Assembly (NCBI GenBank): GCA_963402885.1
Contig: OY727093.1
Location: 12,659,501-12,723,500 of the forward strand
Direction of reading: 5' to 3'
DNA from: Antedon bifida
Lineage: Eukaryota > Echinodermata > Crinoidea > Comatulida > Antedonidae
Length of the DNA stretch: 64,000 bases
The notes under the pieces were generated by a model. The model saw only the letters and a list, made by a program, of their open reading frames with translations, searched no databases and was not told where the DNA came from. The position numbers and the translations under genes were made by a program. Below, in pieces: positions 26,201-40,110 of the stretch. How positions within the stretch are numbered: the stretch's first letter is position 1; the number at the start of each line of letters is the position of its first letter.

Positions 26201-26801
26201 ATGGGGGCTGCATCTAGTTATTGAATTTACCAACGACTGCAATTAGCGTTATACGGAAACCCTTAACTGCCTTTTCACACATGTAATTTACTTACAAAAT
26301 ATCTTACACTTGATATTGTATGCACATCACAGAGTAAGTGTATAGTAACACATTGCCCCGAGTTATAAGTTAAATAATGTTGTTTTTCAATCCCCACTCC
26401 ACGTCACTGGCGTGACACTACGCATTATCTATAATCGTTTAGAAAGCATTATTTACAATATTTGTAGTGCGCATGCTCTATGATCAATTTTACAGCATAA
26501 AACTAATTATTTAAAAAAACACGTGATTTTAATGATACGCCAGTTTAGTATGTGAACTAAGGACACCCACTATACAATAGTAATAATAGTTTAAATATGT
26601 TTAAATTTTAATAATAATAACAACAACTATTTTGTGCAATTTAACGTGAGTTATTGTGAAAATATACATTACATTTTTATGTTTCAAATTTACAATTTAT
26701 AATGAGAAAACTGTTGATAAGCAAACCAATATGCGTATGTTGTTATTTTGTTTTCATGTGTGGAGCTAATTACAATCTGGAATCTGCATCTTTTATTCGG
26801 T
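20295..26801. other. Long region without a recognised gene
   Basis: AT-rich DNA with no multi-exon gene I can support. A short lysine-rich open stretch at 22100-22240 (reads KENKTQSAEIVKARKLFGH, coil-like) follows an AG at 22116 but has no partner exons. TATA-like sequences at 21511 (TTTATAAAAAGCG) and 24277 (GCTATAAATACACC) lie in locally GC-richer DNA but lead to no convincing coding sequence. Confidence 0.4.
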
Positions 26802-29800
26802 TCATTTTCGCTCTGATCCAACATCTGCCAATCCAAGTTTAAAAACCTACAAATAAGAAAACCATGGTGTTAGGTAATAAATAAACTTTATTCGGTAAAT
26901 TTTGTCACAACGCTGTACAAAAGGAAGAATGAATCAAAAATTATTTAAAAAAAACCGTATACTATGAACAAAAGGAATTAAACTTACAAACTGAATAAAA
27001 AGATAACACTTGTTTGTTGAACAGACAATAATATAAAGATAAATTACAATGATTGATTGGGACCAGTTTGAATATGAAATATATCAACAGATCAGACATA
27101 ATTTCCAACAACACAGAATCAGTATCAGTTCTAGTATTAATAAAACATAGGAATTGGTGCTAAGCCGTAATTTGAATTGATCGATCATTGTAACGATAGT
27201 TATACGGACATAATATGAATAGTTTAATGATCAATATTGTCATGTTTCAGGAGAAACAATTTACCTTTAAGCTCTGTCTACACTATCACACTTTATGTGA
27301 CAAGAAAAATATGATGTGCCCATAATGGACATGATGATTTCATATCACCACCATAATTGGGCATATCACTACCATATTTGGGCACATCACACTTTTTGTC
27401 AAACTAGTTTGATAGTGTAGACAGAGCAAATGGGAATCTATCGTCAACGAAATCGACAGCACGCTATTTGTTGACCGAAAAAGATTTAGTTGAAGATTTA
27501 GGTTCATAGCCTGGGTGCAGTACAAATTTAGCGGGAAAAAAGTATAGGAAAATTTTTTTGGAGTTTTTCTGATAGAGTATACCATATAGAATGTCAGAAA
27601 AAAAATCCCCATCCCAGGGTCTTGGGGAAAATTTTTTACGGCACTTTTAAATTTTGGCCTATATAACACACACAAATTCCTATTAAAATTTTTCCTATAC
27701 TTTTTTCCCGCAAATGTGTATATTAACTGTTCTGCACCCAGGCTATCAACTTATATAGAAGGTTTGATTGTTTAGGGTTAAAGTTGATTATTTCGGAGTT
27801 AGATTGCATTGGTTATTCAGGAGTCCATTATTTTTGGCTCGATTGACTATGCATGGTTGATGTTGATTATTTAGGGGTATAGGTTGATAGTTACATTATC
27901 ATGCAGCTGATTTCAAAGGCCCTTAAAAGTACATGGTAGTAGGTATTATTAAGAAAGCTTCGAAACCAGATTGAGACATTGTATTGGACGGATAATATCG
28001 GCGACGTATAATTATGATTATTAACAATTAATGGTCATATTAAATTGATCCAGTCTGTAAGATTTAACCGCATCACTAAAATGCTTTGTTAATTTTCATA
28101 AATTAATTCACCTAAATTTGATATAAAGTAATATCATCAAAGTGGAAGACAGGATATTTTAATGGTTTTTCGCCTCACTCTATTGGCTATTGTGTTTTAC
28201 TGGTAATCAAATATTAAGATTTATTGATTCCTACTATAGACACAACACAAGGACGTAACGCAACGTAAATAATTTGACCAATCACAATCCATGGATTATT
28301 CGAACTAGCGCTTGTCATTGGTCAACTCGCTTGCGTTGCGTCTACGTCCTTGCGCTGCGTATCGTATAGTGGGAAGCTTTATTTATTACTTCCTTCAGAC
28401 AAACAGCCTTCAGAAACCTCAATTCCTATCTAAAAAAAATATTTTAGCAACATCCAATAGTAAAATAAAACAATTAGGTCTATAGTGCTATTATTATATT
28501 ATTAGAATAATAAATGTTTTTAATATTAATTAACCTCTGTTTTTTCTAACCACAATTATAGGAATAGGTATCCAGACGAATAGATAAATAAAATACAGCA
28601 ATTTTGTGGTAGTATAGTAAGTGTAAAGAGTCAGTCATAAATGTTAATTATATAATAATAATTATAATATTATATAGTAACTTATTGTTAATCTTTATTT
28701 ATTTTTCATATTAAAATTATATTAATAATTGCAGTGGTAACGTATTCTTAAACTGTAGATTTACAGCGGATGCTACTAACCGATATGAACATCTTGATTT
28801 ACAATTCATCACTAAACTCAATTATTGGATGATATGAATCTCTTATTATAGAAACCAATCCCATCAATCGTATTATCGTACACTTTTTGAGAGTTGTGTT
28901 GTTTCCAGTTGATTTACTTTGCAATCAACATTTTTTTTATTGCATCCGTTGTGCTCTGTAATGTGAATGGGTATACTAAGCCAAACGTTTCTTTACGTTC
29001 GTCGGAGTTAGCAAAAGTGACCCACTTAAAAGAATTGTATTCAAGAAGAAAAACATAATATTCTAGACGGCGTGGGTGTGCGTGATAACTTTACAGTATA
29101 CTAATTAAGTGCAAACTTAAAAGGGCATGCGTTTATGCCTGTTTTCTACAAGGCGAGTTTTTTTTTTCGCGCTGAATCTAAAGACTTAATGCGCGTGCGT
29201 ACACAGTATACATATTTTTATCTACTTTGTGTATGACGTGAAAAAAAAAATGCTCGGGAATGTTCGATTCACGCGAATATATATTTGCTAATGGAAAACA
29301 AGATATACGTGTGATACTTGGTGAGTAAACCTACGTCATAAAAAAAATAATTTGTCTTCAGCTTCGAATGCCATCATTTAGAAATATAATCATAGGGACA
29401 ACGAAGTACAATCGTCCAGATACCAGTGTCAATATGCGCTCGAATTAGTAACACACTATATAAGGACGATAATAAGATTATATTATTATGCCTACAATTT
29501 TCAGATAAAAAATCATATATTCTTATATAACATCAATTGAATTAAATTGTGTTCCATTTCATATTCATAGTATATAATAATCAGTTAAATAAATGTATTG
29601 GACTATGTACGGACAGTGTAACAATGTACCCGTTGACCATTTAACTGTCCCGTAAAGTTTTCTAGCTAAAACATATAGTCGTATATACCTTCACATACGA
29701 GCAGTATTTTTATGTGGCACCTTATGTTAACCATCGCAGTAATATATCAATATCTAATGCTAATGATAACGCCATTTAAGATGACTGTAAACACATTAAA

Positions 29801-32800
29801 TAACTATTCAGGAAATGGGACACGACAAATCTAAGTCAATGATCATAGTGCCGGTTTTCCGTATTCCAGTGACACAATTTAACGTTAATTAACCACAAAT
29901 CTAACACACCTTAGCTCTAATACGCAAGCTTTCTTACTTTTTTTTCATGTACGCCTGCAGAGTAAGTTTTACTTTCATCATCAACAACCAAATCCGAAAT
30001 AAATAACGTGTTTAAGAACATAAAAAGCATTCATAGTTACTTAGAATTCAATAAATCAAATTTAATTAGCAATTAAGAAGCGTCTTGAAGAGCGCAAACA
30101 CTTCGTAACTAGGCGTGACATTTTCAGTGATGTAATTCCGAAAGTCCAAGTGTAAATAATGTTCGGAAATTAGAAATTCATGACACGGATAGAAAATTAA
30201 GATTGGTTAAAATAAATGATACTCTGATGAAAAACGTGATCATTTTTAGAGAAATATAATTATAAGTTAGGAAAGAAACAAGATTTTACATTATACAGTA
30301 TTCTTACGTAAACGATTTAAAACAAGTTGAATTGACTATTTTAAATCAAAATGTACATTTCACACATTCTCATATTCTAGGTATACTATTAAATTTTATT
30401 GAAAATATAATTAAGATGAATTTTGCTGTGATGTGCGTGCTAAATTGAAGTGAATTAATACCATTAGCCTTTTACTCATATTCTGCTAATATTTATGCTA
30501 AAATGGCTATGGTTTAAACGATGGATTACATTCAATTGATATAGAAGGTTTTTTTTGCTGTTGCTCTTGTATGAAACTTTGTCCTAAGGCTTTTGAATTA
30601 TAAAATGGTTTTAATATATTGAAATCTGACTAAAGAAACAAATGCAGTTCACAGTTATGGAAACCAATGTGGTTGACCATGGTGGATAAACTGAACATTC
30701 ACCCGTGTCGTAGCCCATGTCATAAAGATATGACCAGCTTTGTGTGTAACTCGCCTCCTACATCCAACTCGGTTGATCTTCCTCTGTTCTTTTATTAACC
30801 TATGCTACCAATACTGATACCAAACAATTTAGTCAGGGCAAACATTATTAGAAACGTTACGGTTCCGAAAGTATTCAAAAAATGCATTTAACTAAAGTAG
30901 GACCGCAAAATTTTTATCGATACGTTAAACAAGATTAATTCTCACCTTTTCCACAAGAATGCGAAAGATAAGTATTGGGGAATTAAACAGTCACAAAAAT
31001 GCACAAAATGATAAATGAACTTTCCTTGAGGTACAACCAGATTTACATTGACGTAGTAGTAGACATTGCTCAAGAGATCTAATAAACGATCGGGGACTGT
31101 TTAACGATGACAATAATAGCTGATATAATATATAATAATAGCAAAGTACGGTACCTATCTTATTTGTACTATAACTTACCAAAGCGTCACAAATTAATTC
31201 AGGTTGTTGCAACTTTTAAAGAAGTGTTTTTTCCCAAATTAAACGGTTGATATCTGATTTTAGGATTTTTTGTTCATTAAAAAGGTTTATGTTAATGCTA
31301 AAAATGTGCAATGATTATCATTCTAGGTAAAGTAGCACTCTATCGCTATAAACTGATAGGTTTTGGAATTGTGTGAAAATACGGTACCGATTTCAATAGT
31401 TCCTGAAACAGATACAAGATACAAAACCAATACCAAAAGATTTATATAAGAAATAGGCCTATGAAAACGTAATTTTTATTTTTTACCAATGTTATGATGT
31501 CTTGCCAGTTAGTTGAGAGTAGTTGAAATGCTTCTTCCATTCGACACATACCATCGTCTGGTTTTATACCAGGTACAAAATCTTCAAGTACCTCCTAAAA
31601 CAAATGTGATTAACGGTTTAACCATTTTTCGAATTATAACCAATATAATGATGATGTGTGTCAAAGTCTAAAGACCCATTTACACTAGGACGATAACGAT
31701 AAAAAAAATTAACATACATTTTTCTTACATAAAACAAAGAAATTTGTTTTCAATAGAACTATAGGATAACCATTTATGTTGTTAAAAATATAAACTTACT
31801 GGGAGTGTTTCTTGGTAACCGCCGTCATATACCCTTTTTCCGACTGCAAAAAAAAGAAAAGAAAATGCATCATTAGTACGATAAAACAACATAATATCAG
31901 AAATGTCAGATCAACTCAAACCTTGAAATAAAAAACAGACGAGAGATGTACTTGATAATAATTTAATTGTGAAAATATTTTCTCCCCACAATTTCAAATA
32001 TTATATAGCCTACTGTATAGTTAAATTGTTCCTAAAATAATTATAAAACACTAGCACTCAAAAAGAAATATTACTTGTTAAAATATAGTTTTTATAAATT
32101 GAATACATGATATATGTAAAATACGTAGTATAGACAATTTAAATTGTTGTAGAGATTGCTAAGTAACAGCAGTAATAAGTATAGTGAGTTAATAATCAGA
32201 AGTGTTTATGGAAATATACGAGATAAGCGATAAATTTTATAGATATTAAAGCAGACACTAAACATACTGAATGGAAGTTCATTACAATTTGAAATTGAAA
32301 CTTAAAGAATGACTGTACATTGCAGGTGATCTTTTATTAACCTGTCCTATTTCAATACGTAATTGCTCAGTAATTAATCTTGTTGCTAAGTTGATAGACT
32401 CAAATTATTTTGTAGATTTTGTATTTTGTAGTATTTATAGTTAATAGTTAGTTATAATTTATATATCGATCCTATTGATATTTTAGTATATCGTTTTTGT
32501 TTGTGAAGAAAATTGTCGACTACATATCCTTATATTTTATGTTTGAATCAGCCGTGGCTGGAATACTCCAAAATACTATACTAAATAACTAGCATAGCAC
32601 CTTGTCAAACTAGGTACAGTAGTAGAAATGGGAGTGGACAGATGTAAGCATTTCTAGTGATGTAAAACACTTCAGGAATTAGATAAATAATTTAAATATT
32701 ATGTAAAATAATTAAAATAAAGGACATTTAAGGTATAGCTCTTGGCTAATAGTTTTCCTGTGAACAAAATATTTAACAAATATATGTATATATAGTAAGA

Positions 32801-34752
32801 GTAAAAATAAGTAAAATGAGTCAGTGAGTGAAACCAAGTGACTAAATTACATTAAAATGAATATTTAATAACATTTCGTACTGCTTACGTAATTGGCACG
32901 CATAACCAATGCACTTTTAGAAAATTAATAAGATCACGAAACGTTGTTTTTAATAGTTTTAGTGTACACAATTTTGCTGTGAAACATGAAATCAAACATG
33001 CTTAACAGTTTATATTTATGAAATAAATTACTTAAAGCACAAATTTAGCATACAACATAGGCCTATTGTTTGTTTATTTGTATATCGTGTACAATATTTA
33101 GAATATACTATTTCTTTTCCAATTTTGTTCTCTGAGATGCCTACGTAAATTATGATAACGAAAAAGTCAACTGTGTCTAATTTCTATCAAACTTGAACAT
33201 AAAACTTTATCAGGGAAAATACGATGGCGTTCGTGTAATAAAAGTTTCGGACAATCGGATCGCCCACGCTGATGATAGACAAGTAGGCCTAACATCAATA
33301 CAATAAACGCAATATTAAATAAAAATGATATTGATTAAGTACGTGTTTGGCAATGAGATGAGAATTCAATCAATCATTTACCCATTGCTAATTATTGCAG
33401 GGCGTGTGGTTGTGATGGTAGCCGTGTCTAATAAATGATAACATATTGATAATTCAACCAATTAACATGATATCGTATTGTCCAAAACATTGTAATAACA
33501 CTTTATTTCAATATTCAAACATATTAGATGTACTTTATTTACCATCTTTGTTTGAAGAATTGATCAGGTTAAAGATTTATTCTTGACAACCGTAACAAAA
33601 GCCATGATATTCTCTATTATTCATGTTGGTTTGCATAAATTAAAGATTTGAATTAATAAAGTACAATAGAAATAATATTGCTTTTTTAGGTCCTCGTTTC
33701 AATTTAGATATAAATATTAAAAATGTATCTTCCATTAAATATACATACATTACACATAATTTTGCCGAGCAGTGCACGTTTTGTATGTGTATTATTGCCT
33801 AAACAATTTAAGTAGCTTCTGATTCTTCCATTTTGGTGCAAACTTCATATTTTTTTTTGCATACAGCTTATCAACCTTGTACTGTGTAGCTTAATATCCC
33901 TTTTCATCGTATTAAATAGGGGCCTAAAATATTGTATCTATGAATAAGTACTGTAGTAGGCTAATCAGCCAATAAGAATAGAACAAAAGATGGAATAATG
34001 ACGTATATCTAATGTTACATTATATTAAACTATGGAGGAACCACGATTAAACTAATTGTAGTTGAAATAATCCAATTTTAGGTGGAGAAGACTGGTACAC
34101 TCTCCCCTGAGAGAACAAAGTGCAGTAGGCCTACTAAGACGTGAATTGCACGTCATACGAGATATATTTTATATCGAGTCTTCCAGTGTGTGGCCTCGTA
34201 ATAGACCGTGACACTGTGTTCCTTACTTTTTAATGAAGTTAATTGCCATTCTGATGACAATACAAGGTCAATGAAATTAAAAGCATAATTCAATCCAATC
34301 TAATAGGACCTAATTAAAACACCACTGTAAATATCACACTATATTTAAGCCTATGAGTTAAAATAACAATGCTGACGTTATTGCCTTAAATATGCCTACG
34401 CGTTACAATACAATAAGTTTTTACCGATATTGCATTTTGTTAAATAATGTTTTAAATAGATTTTGTGTGTTTCTTCAGTTCCAACGGACCAATTTCATAA
34501 CACAAAATTTTCGTTACCAGGCCAACTTTAAAAAATGGTAAGAAGCTTTCTCTGTTAAATTAATAACTAAAACGAGTTATGAAACGGCTAATAATCGAAC
34601 CAATATTGGAAACAAAGTTATAATTATATATTACGGTACTTACATATTGGCTTCCTTGCGGCTGACGTCGTTGATATGAAACATACTGCGAGAAACAATG
34701 AAAGACAAAGCCAACTAAAGGCTTGTCTATTTACATTTAATGAAATCGACAT
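26802..34752 (-). CDS. Gene B: secreted amidated peptide precursor (ARKPIF-GKR, SIFamide-like layout)
   Basis: Exons 34752-34644, 31843-31800, 31594-31487 and a tentative terminal exon 26846-26802 join in frame (101 residues). The first exon is a signal peptide (FSWLCLSLFLAVC core, likely cleaved after TTSA) followed at once by ARKPIF. The second exon adds GKR, a classic amidation and dibasic cleavage site, then VYDGGYQETLP. The third adds an acidic amphipathic tail with one cysteine (GMCRMEEAFQLLSTNW). The layout, a single RKP..F-amide directly after the signal and a non-peptide tail, recalls arthropod SIFamide precursors (AYRKPPFNGSIF-GKR), but similarity is short. First three exons have strong splice sites except the weak donor at 31486 (GTAAAA). 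Without that splice the frame stops near 31440. A TATAAA lies at 34800. Confidence 0.6.
27271..27427. mobile_element. MITE with 18-bp terminal inverted repeats
   Basis: Perfect inverted ends GCTCTGTCTACACTATCA and TGATAGTGTAGACAGAGC bound 157 bp. The inside has a further repeated GGGCACATCAC/ATATCACCACCATA pattern. No coding capacity. Confidence 0.9.
27506..27746. mobile_element. Fold-back MITE
   Basis: Inverted ends ATAGCCTGGGTGCAG and CTGCACCCAGGCTAT, with a second inner pair (GCGGGAAAAAAGTATAGG facing CCTATACTTTTTTCCCGC), enclose a 241-bp element that can fold into a long hairpin. No coding capacity; the minus frame across it is incidental. Confidence 0.9.
28226..28376. mobile_element. 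Short TIR element family alpha, copy 2
   Basis: Ends TTCCTACTATAG and TATAGTGGGAA with the shared interior GACCAATCACAATCC and TTGGTCAACTCGCTTGCG; related to 8038-8160 and 37175-37297. Confidence 0.75.
28377..31480. other. Intronic or intergenic DNA, nothing recognised
   Basis: AT-rich sequence inside the proposed last intron of gene B. I see no repeats shared with the rest of the window and no coding frame with domain content. Confidence 0.4.
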
Positions 34753-34794
34753 AATACTCTTTCGAAATTTATTAAATTGTTTTAGAGATACCTG

Positions 34795-34800
34795 TTTATA
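34795..34800 (-). promoter_or_regulatory. TATA box of gene B
   Basis: TATAAA on the minus strand about 45 bases before the ATG of gene B. A TATATA at 34807-34814 is an alternative. Spacing suits a short 5' UTR. Confidence 0.4.
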
Positions 34801-37174
34801 AAAATGGTATATAAAAGCTAGAGAAACCTGTTGATAGTGATAATATTATAGATATGGTAGTTAAGCAAGCTTCGAGTTGAATTTATAGACAGACGGAAAC
34901 GGAACTGAATATATATTGACATTTAACACTGAAGATGCTATTGGTTATAATTTGGTAACTATTGGCGCGTTCTGGTCCAGTGACTTTTATGTAATCTGCG
35001 TCATGCACCACTTTACGCAAAATTCTCACTCGTTCACTGTTGCCGTGAAACGGAGGTGTAGGTTGAATCAATAATAATTATGCAAACTAGTTTTCTTCGT
35101 ATCTTATAAAAAGTGAATTGAAATTTAACTTAAACAAATAGTATATTCATTGATGGTCATGGTGACATTGTAATTTACGTATCGTATTATTTTAAAGTCA
35201 AGATTTTTGTGAAATGAAATATGTGAAGTCATCACTTTTAGCCAAAGAAAACTGTCTGAAATCGATTCTTAAAACAATTTAATTTTACGAAATATGATTT
35301 ACATAGGCCAACAAACAATAACAAATATTATAGTACAGTTATTAAATGTACCGTAATTGTCTGAACGACAAATCAAATATATTATTTATTAGTTCATGTT
35401 TATATTATAAATGTATATCATTACATAAGAGCCAGCTTAATTATTCACGTGTTGAGTAAATATTATTTTAGAACAACCGTATTGGTTGATACGAAGACAA
35501 TGTCTTATATTGAAATGGATTATTTCTATGAATAAATAAAAGAATGGATATGTTAATGTTTGACAAATCAAGGAAATAGAAAACATTGTATTAGTAATTT
35601 TTGTATATGCTTTGTTCAGAGGAGCAAAATCTCATTGGATCTGAAGCAGATTCGGTATTTCGATTATCAAACGCCATGACGTAAGGTTGTCGCGCCTAAA
35701 AGGGGAACTGCTGTTATAGAGTTATAGAGTAGTGTTTGAAATATGACGTCATATGTTAATTATGAAAATTAATTTTATTTAATTTAAATTGGATTTCCCT
35801 CTGGATTTTAGTCTCTTGAAATTCCGATTTTTCTATATCGTATGTATTTAATAGTTTGTAAAGATGATGAAAAGAATTAAATTATTTAAATCAAAATGAA
35901 AAAAATATAATAATTGGGCTACATTTTCTTTACTGTAAGTAATCTATTTCGTGCATTTAAAAAAATAGAAAGTATATTCATCATTAATAGTTTCTGACGA
36001 ATGGAGTAAATAAGCAATGCACTTTTTATATTAACGCGACACTGATGGTATCTTATACGAGCAGACCGACCCAATTAGGATTCTGCCTTTAGACTGGTAT
36101 ATTCATTCCATAATTGGTGATTTAAATTGACGCAATCCCACGTATAAAATTAAAACTGATGTACATGATCGTGTAGAGGATGTCGGATAACCTTACATAA
36201 AACGTTAATATTAATGAACGAGATAGTACTTGACCATTTATTAGGTACTATCTGTGATAGCTTTAGGTGGATACATGCATATAACGTGTTGTACAAGAGG
36301 AAATAAAGTATTTATTTACTTATATTAATCTGTATTGATGAGGAAGGAATTTGCCAAATTATCCTTTAACAAATGTGAAGAGATGGCAATGACATTGACT
36401 CGGTGGAAATTAACATTCAATTACGAAATATTGTTTCAATGAACAGGAAAATCAGTATAAAATACATATATAATTGCCATCATTGAAATGGAACTTAGCT
36501 TAGTTAAATAATATTTAATAATATAATAATATTTTTTTTATTCGTCTGTCATGACAAGATTGGGCCATATATGAATTGAAATGGAACTTAATTTTGTCAC
36601 GTTAATATCTTAAAGTCAGTGGGTAAGATACAAACAAAAGGAGATGAGACGATTTTTCATTTCTATTAGTATTACCATTACATTTGTGGGCGTTTTCACA
36701 GCCCTCAATTATGCACAAGGTTGAAAATGAATGTGCGAAAAATCGATCATTACCGATTGCGTCCATAAAATCGATTTGTACGGTTGTCAATACAATATTG
36801 AATACTATAACCGATAAAATTATATGGCAAAATATATTAAATAGATTAGTGGTGCAAATTCACAATTCACAACAAAAAAAACCCATCACAGTATTAAAGT
36901 TGTACTATTCTGGTAATTGTTAACATGGTTATTCTTTTTCACTTTCTGTGAAGTGTTAATTTGAAGAAGCAGTAATAATCTGAAAATCAGATTAAGTACC
37001 ATATCAAAATATTTATGTATCTGTGATAATTAAATATTAGAATGTTCAATAATGAGATCTTGATATTGACATTGCTATCAAATATTGTGATTTATAGACT
37101 ACGTGGACTGAAAATATTAGCGCCTACGATCTTTGTTTTGTTTGACTGTAAGCGCGCAATACATGGCGCTGTTT

Positions 37175-37297
37175 AAGCTTGGTTCTTCCCACTTGTACAC
37201 AACGCAATGGATCATCTGGATGTCACTGTTGTGATTGATCAACTTACTTGCGTTACGCCTACGCTCTTGTGTTGCGTCAAAGTGGGTACCAAACTTT
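37175..37297. mobile_element. Short TIR element family alpha, copy 3
   Basis: Ends AAGCTTGGTTCTTCCCACTT and AAAGTGGGTACCAAACTTT, interior TTGCGTTACGCCTACGC; the most diverged of the three alpha copies in the window. Confidence 0.75.
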
Positions 37298-38331
37298 ACG
37301 TGGGTGCTTTTTAGTCCTAAAGTGTGATATGGATTACTTTCAAACATACATACATACATTATAAATACATATTTATTCAGATAACATCACTTAAACGAAC
37401 ATAGAAATGGTTATAGCAGATATACAATTCTTATTTCAGAAAATGGAGAACCGTAACAACTGAAAACACGTTGGCAATTTATAAATCTATGCTATTTTAT
37501 GGGTTGTACCCTACTATTTTTAAAAATCTTTCTTTAAGTCTCTTCCTTTAGATATACGTCAAATTTCACGTTACTCTTCCTCAAATATGCTCTTTAGATG
37601 GCCAATTTATTCAAATCAAATTTTTATATATAAATTGTATTATCTACTTAATAATATAGAGTTTCGTTATTGTTCTGAGGTTCTCTAATTATCAGCGTCA
37701 GCTAAAAGGACCACCTTCATAAAATAGTGTAATGAAATAAATAAAATCAGAAGAGAGTGCAGTTTTAAAACGCGTTAAAATACTTTGTAAAACCTTGAAT
37801 CCTACATACGCATCAAATTGAGATAAATATCAGAAATGCACCTGCAGGGAGAGATTTATTTCAACAGAGTTCAACGAGATAGTTATAATCCGTTAAATAA
37901 ACCCCCTATGTTGAAGGCTACCCACCTAAATATTAAAGCACCGTGTCCATTTATGATAATATAATCGAGATTAATCTACAGAAAAACAGTATTGTCTATC
38001 TACTGCACTTGAGCAATATAATCGTTTCACATAGCTCTAACTTTCGAAAATGTGTTATTAAGCTACTGTGAGGAATATCGCCCGATTGTTGGTGTCACAC
38101 ACCAATCGCATTTTGCACGGCTGGCGGCTCAAACATTTCACCCTTTTCTAAATCATCGCCAGCCGCAACGCACACTTGTGCTCAGGTTTAATTCTTTTTT
38201 TCACTTTCTAAGTTATACCCGACAATAGTTTTTCGTCACAAATTTTACTTTAACACCTACTGTTCGCCGTAAGGTATAGTAGGGTATTAAAGTATCTTAT
38301 ACATTATATTCTGACTGATTGACCACCATTA

Positions 38332-38466
38332 TGGCTACGCCCAAGGCAGAATCATGGCTGCCAAAAATAAGTGGGGCAATTATAGGTCATTGTTTTGTCA
38401 GCGGTTTGGCGCACTCATTTGCCCTCAAACACGGGCTAGGGGCGAGCAATAAGTATTTACACATTT
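38332..38466 (+). CDS. Small hypothetical ORF in a GC-richer patch
   Basis: An ATG-to-stop frame of 44 codons reading MATPKAESWLPKISGAIIGH, then a hydrophobic and basic end. The surrounding 38060-38470 is clearly GC-richer than its neighbours and includes small palindromes (GGTGTCACACACC). No splice sites, TATA box or homologue are recognised. It could equally be part of an interspersed repeat; I would not treat it as a gene without transcript evidence. Confidence 0.15.
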
Positions 38467-40110
38467 AAGGGTTTATGATTCTAGGCGTATCCTTCACATT
38501 TTAACTACTACACTATTGTTATTTTCGGAATTGTAAAGATTTAATTCAATACTTATATAATAATAAATTCAAGAGATTTAACTAACACTACTGAAATCCA
38601 CAATATTTTGTAAATCTAAGCATAGTACAGATTGAAATAAAAGGCATTGTAATTAATCATTGACTCCAAAAAATTAAACCGGAACATTTGAATAGGCTAC
38701 TGTAAATAACCCAGATGTTAATATGATAGAATAAACTAAATTGCAAAATAAGTCATAGATAGTGGCCATATTCTGTGTTGTGAAACCTTTGGAGACATAA
38801 ACTTCAAATGAAGTGCAATTTTGTCGAAAATGTAAAATTCCATTACCAAAAAATATACCAAACAAAATTCTAGTCTACAAACGTAGACAGATACATGCTT
38901 TTGGTTTCACATTAAGTGTCAATCAAGATATATTTTGGTTCGCATTTTATAGGTTAGGATGAAAGTCTGCACCGATTTTGTTACGAAATATGGACTATCA
39001 GGAGTGTATTACAGTACTGTACTTGCTTTATATTTTCAGATGACAGTATCTTGCTTTGTAAAGGTATAGGAGCCAAATTAGGCAATGAAAAAATATATAA
39101 AATTGTAGACCAAAGCATGCAGAAACTTGAAATGATGAATTAACACATTTTGATTGTTTTTCATCATCATTGTCATTTCAATTTATTTTCTTTTCTAGAA
39201 GTACATTCACTAAAGAAGAATAAATAAAGAGTTATATATTATTTGACAGCTGCACAAAAGTCAAAGCTAGATGTGTAAACTTTGTTTGGAAAAATCTTAC
39301 AAAAGTATTTTAAAGTAACCAAAACACGATTCTAAGCTTCGAAAATTTTAATTAATTATTAAAATAATTAATTTACTGATAAAACTTTCTGAAGTTGAAA
39401 TTTTGTTAATATTTTACTAGTATTACTTTTCTGCTGTTTCTGTAAATCGTAAATGTACACATACTAATTATATTATTGTATGGATGATAAAGACAGTTCT
39501 AAAGTTGCAGAATCAAAATATCCATCTATTTAGAGAATTCATCAATAGTAAAACAAACATAGCTACATTTAGGTTGCACAAAGACGTATAGTCGATTATG
39601 CTTTGACAGTATTGATTTTGTAATTGAACGCCGTAAAGCATGATTTTGGAAGTCAAAAAGAAGATTAAAAGAAGAATGGGTTTAGATATCAGACATTCCA
39701 AATGTATTACGTGACAGATGAAAATGTATAAATTGATAAAAACACAGGAAGTGAGAATATCTATTTAAACAAAATAATGTTAGTGATTGATGGTATCTAA
39801 ATTAATCTTTGATCATAAGAGGCAATAGCCTTAACGTTACGTATTTCTAGTTTATATTTACAGCACCATCTAATTCAAGAACCCATTCAATCAGAAACCT
39901 CATGCAGAGTGTATTTATTCCTTAACCTATTAATTATTAATGAATAATAAAGATATATGTAAAGGTGATACCTCAATTTTGTCGGGGCTTATATTTGCCA
40001 TAAATGTAGTAAAATAACCAACTCTGGGTGCCTAATTGATTTGTACATTCTTTTCATCAATAATAATACTAGATTTTTTACTAATACTTTATTTAATTCT
40101 ATGCAATGTT

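Larger units (their letters stand above)
34900..40100. other. Spacer between genes B and C
   Basis: Mostly AT-rich with no supported gene. It holds the alpha-family element at 37175-37297 and a GC-richer patch at 38060-38470 with a small plus-strand frame. Two CCAAT-type motifs at about 34943-34966 lie upstream of gene B. Confidence 0.4.

Noticed and set aside
27340-27675. Minus-strand ORF of 111 codons
   Set aside because: It crosses two MITEs and reads through their inverted repeats; no domain is present.
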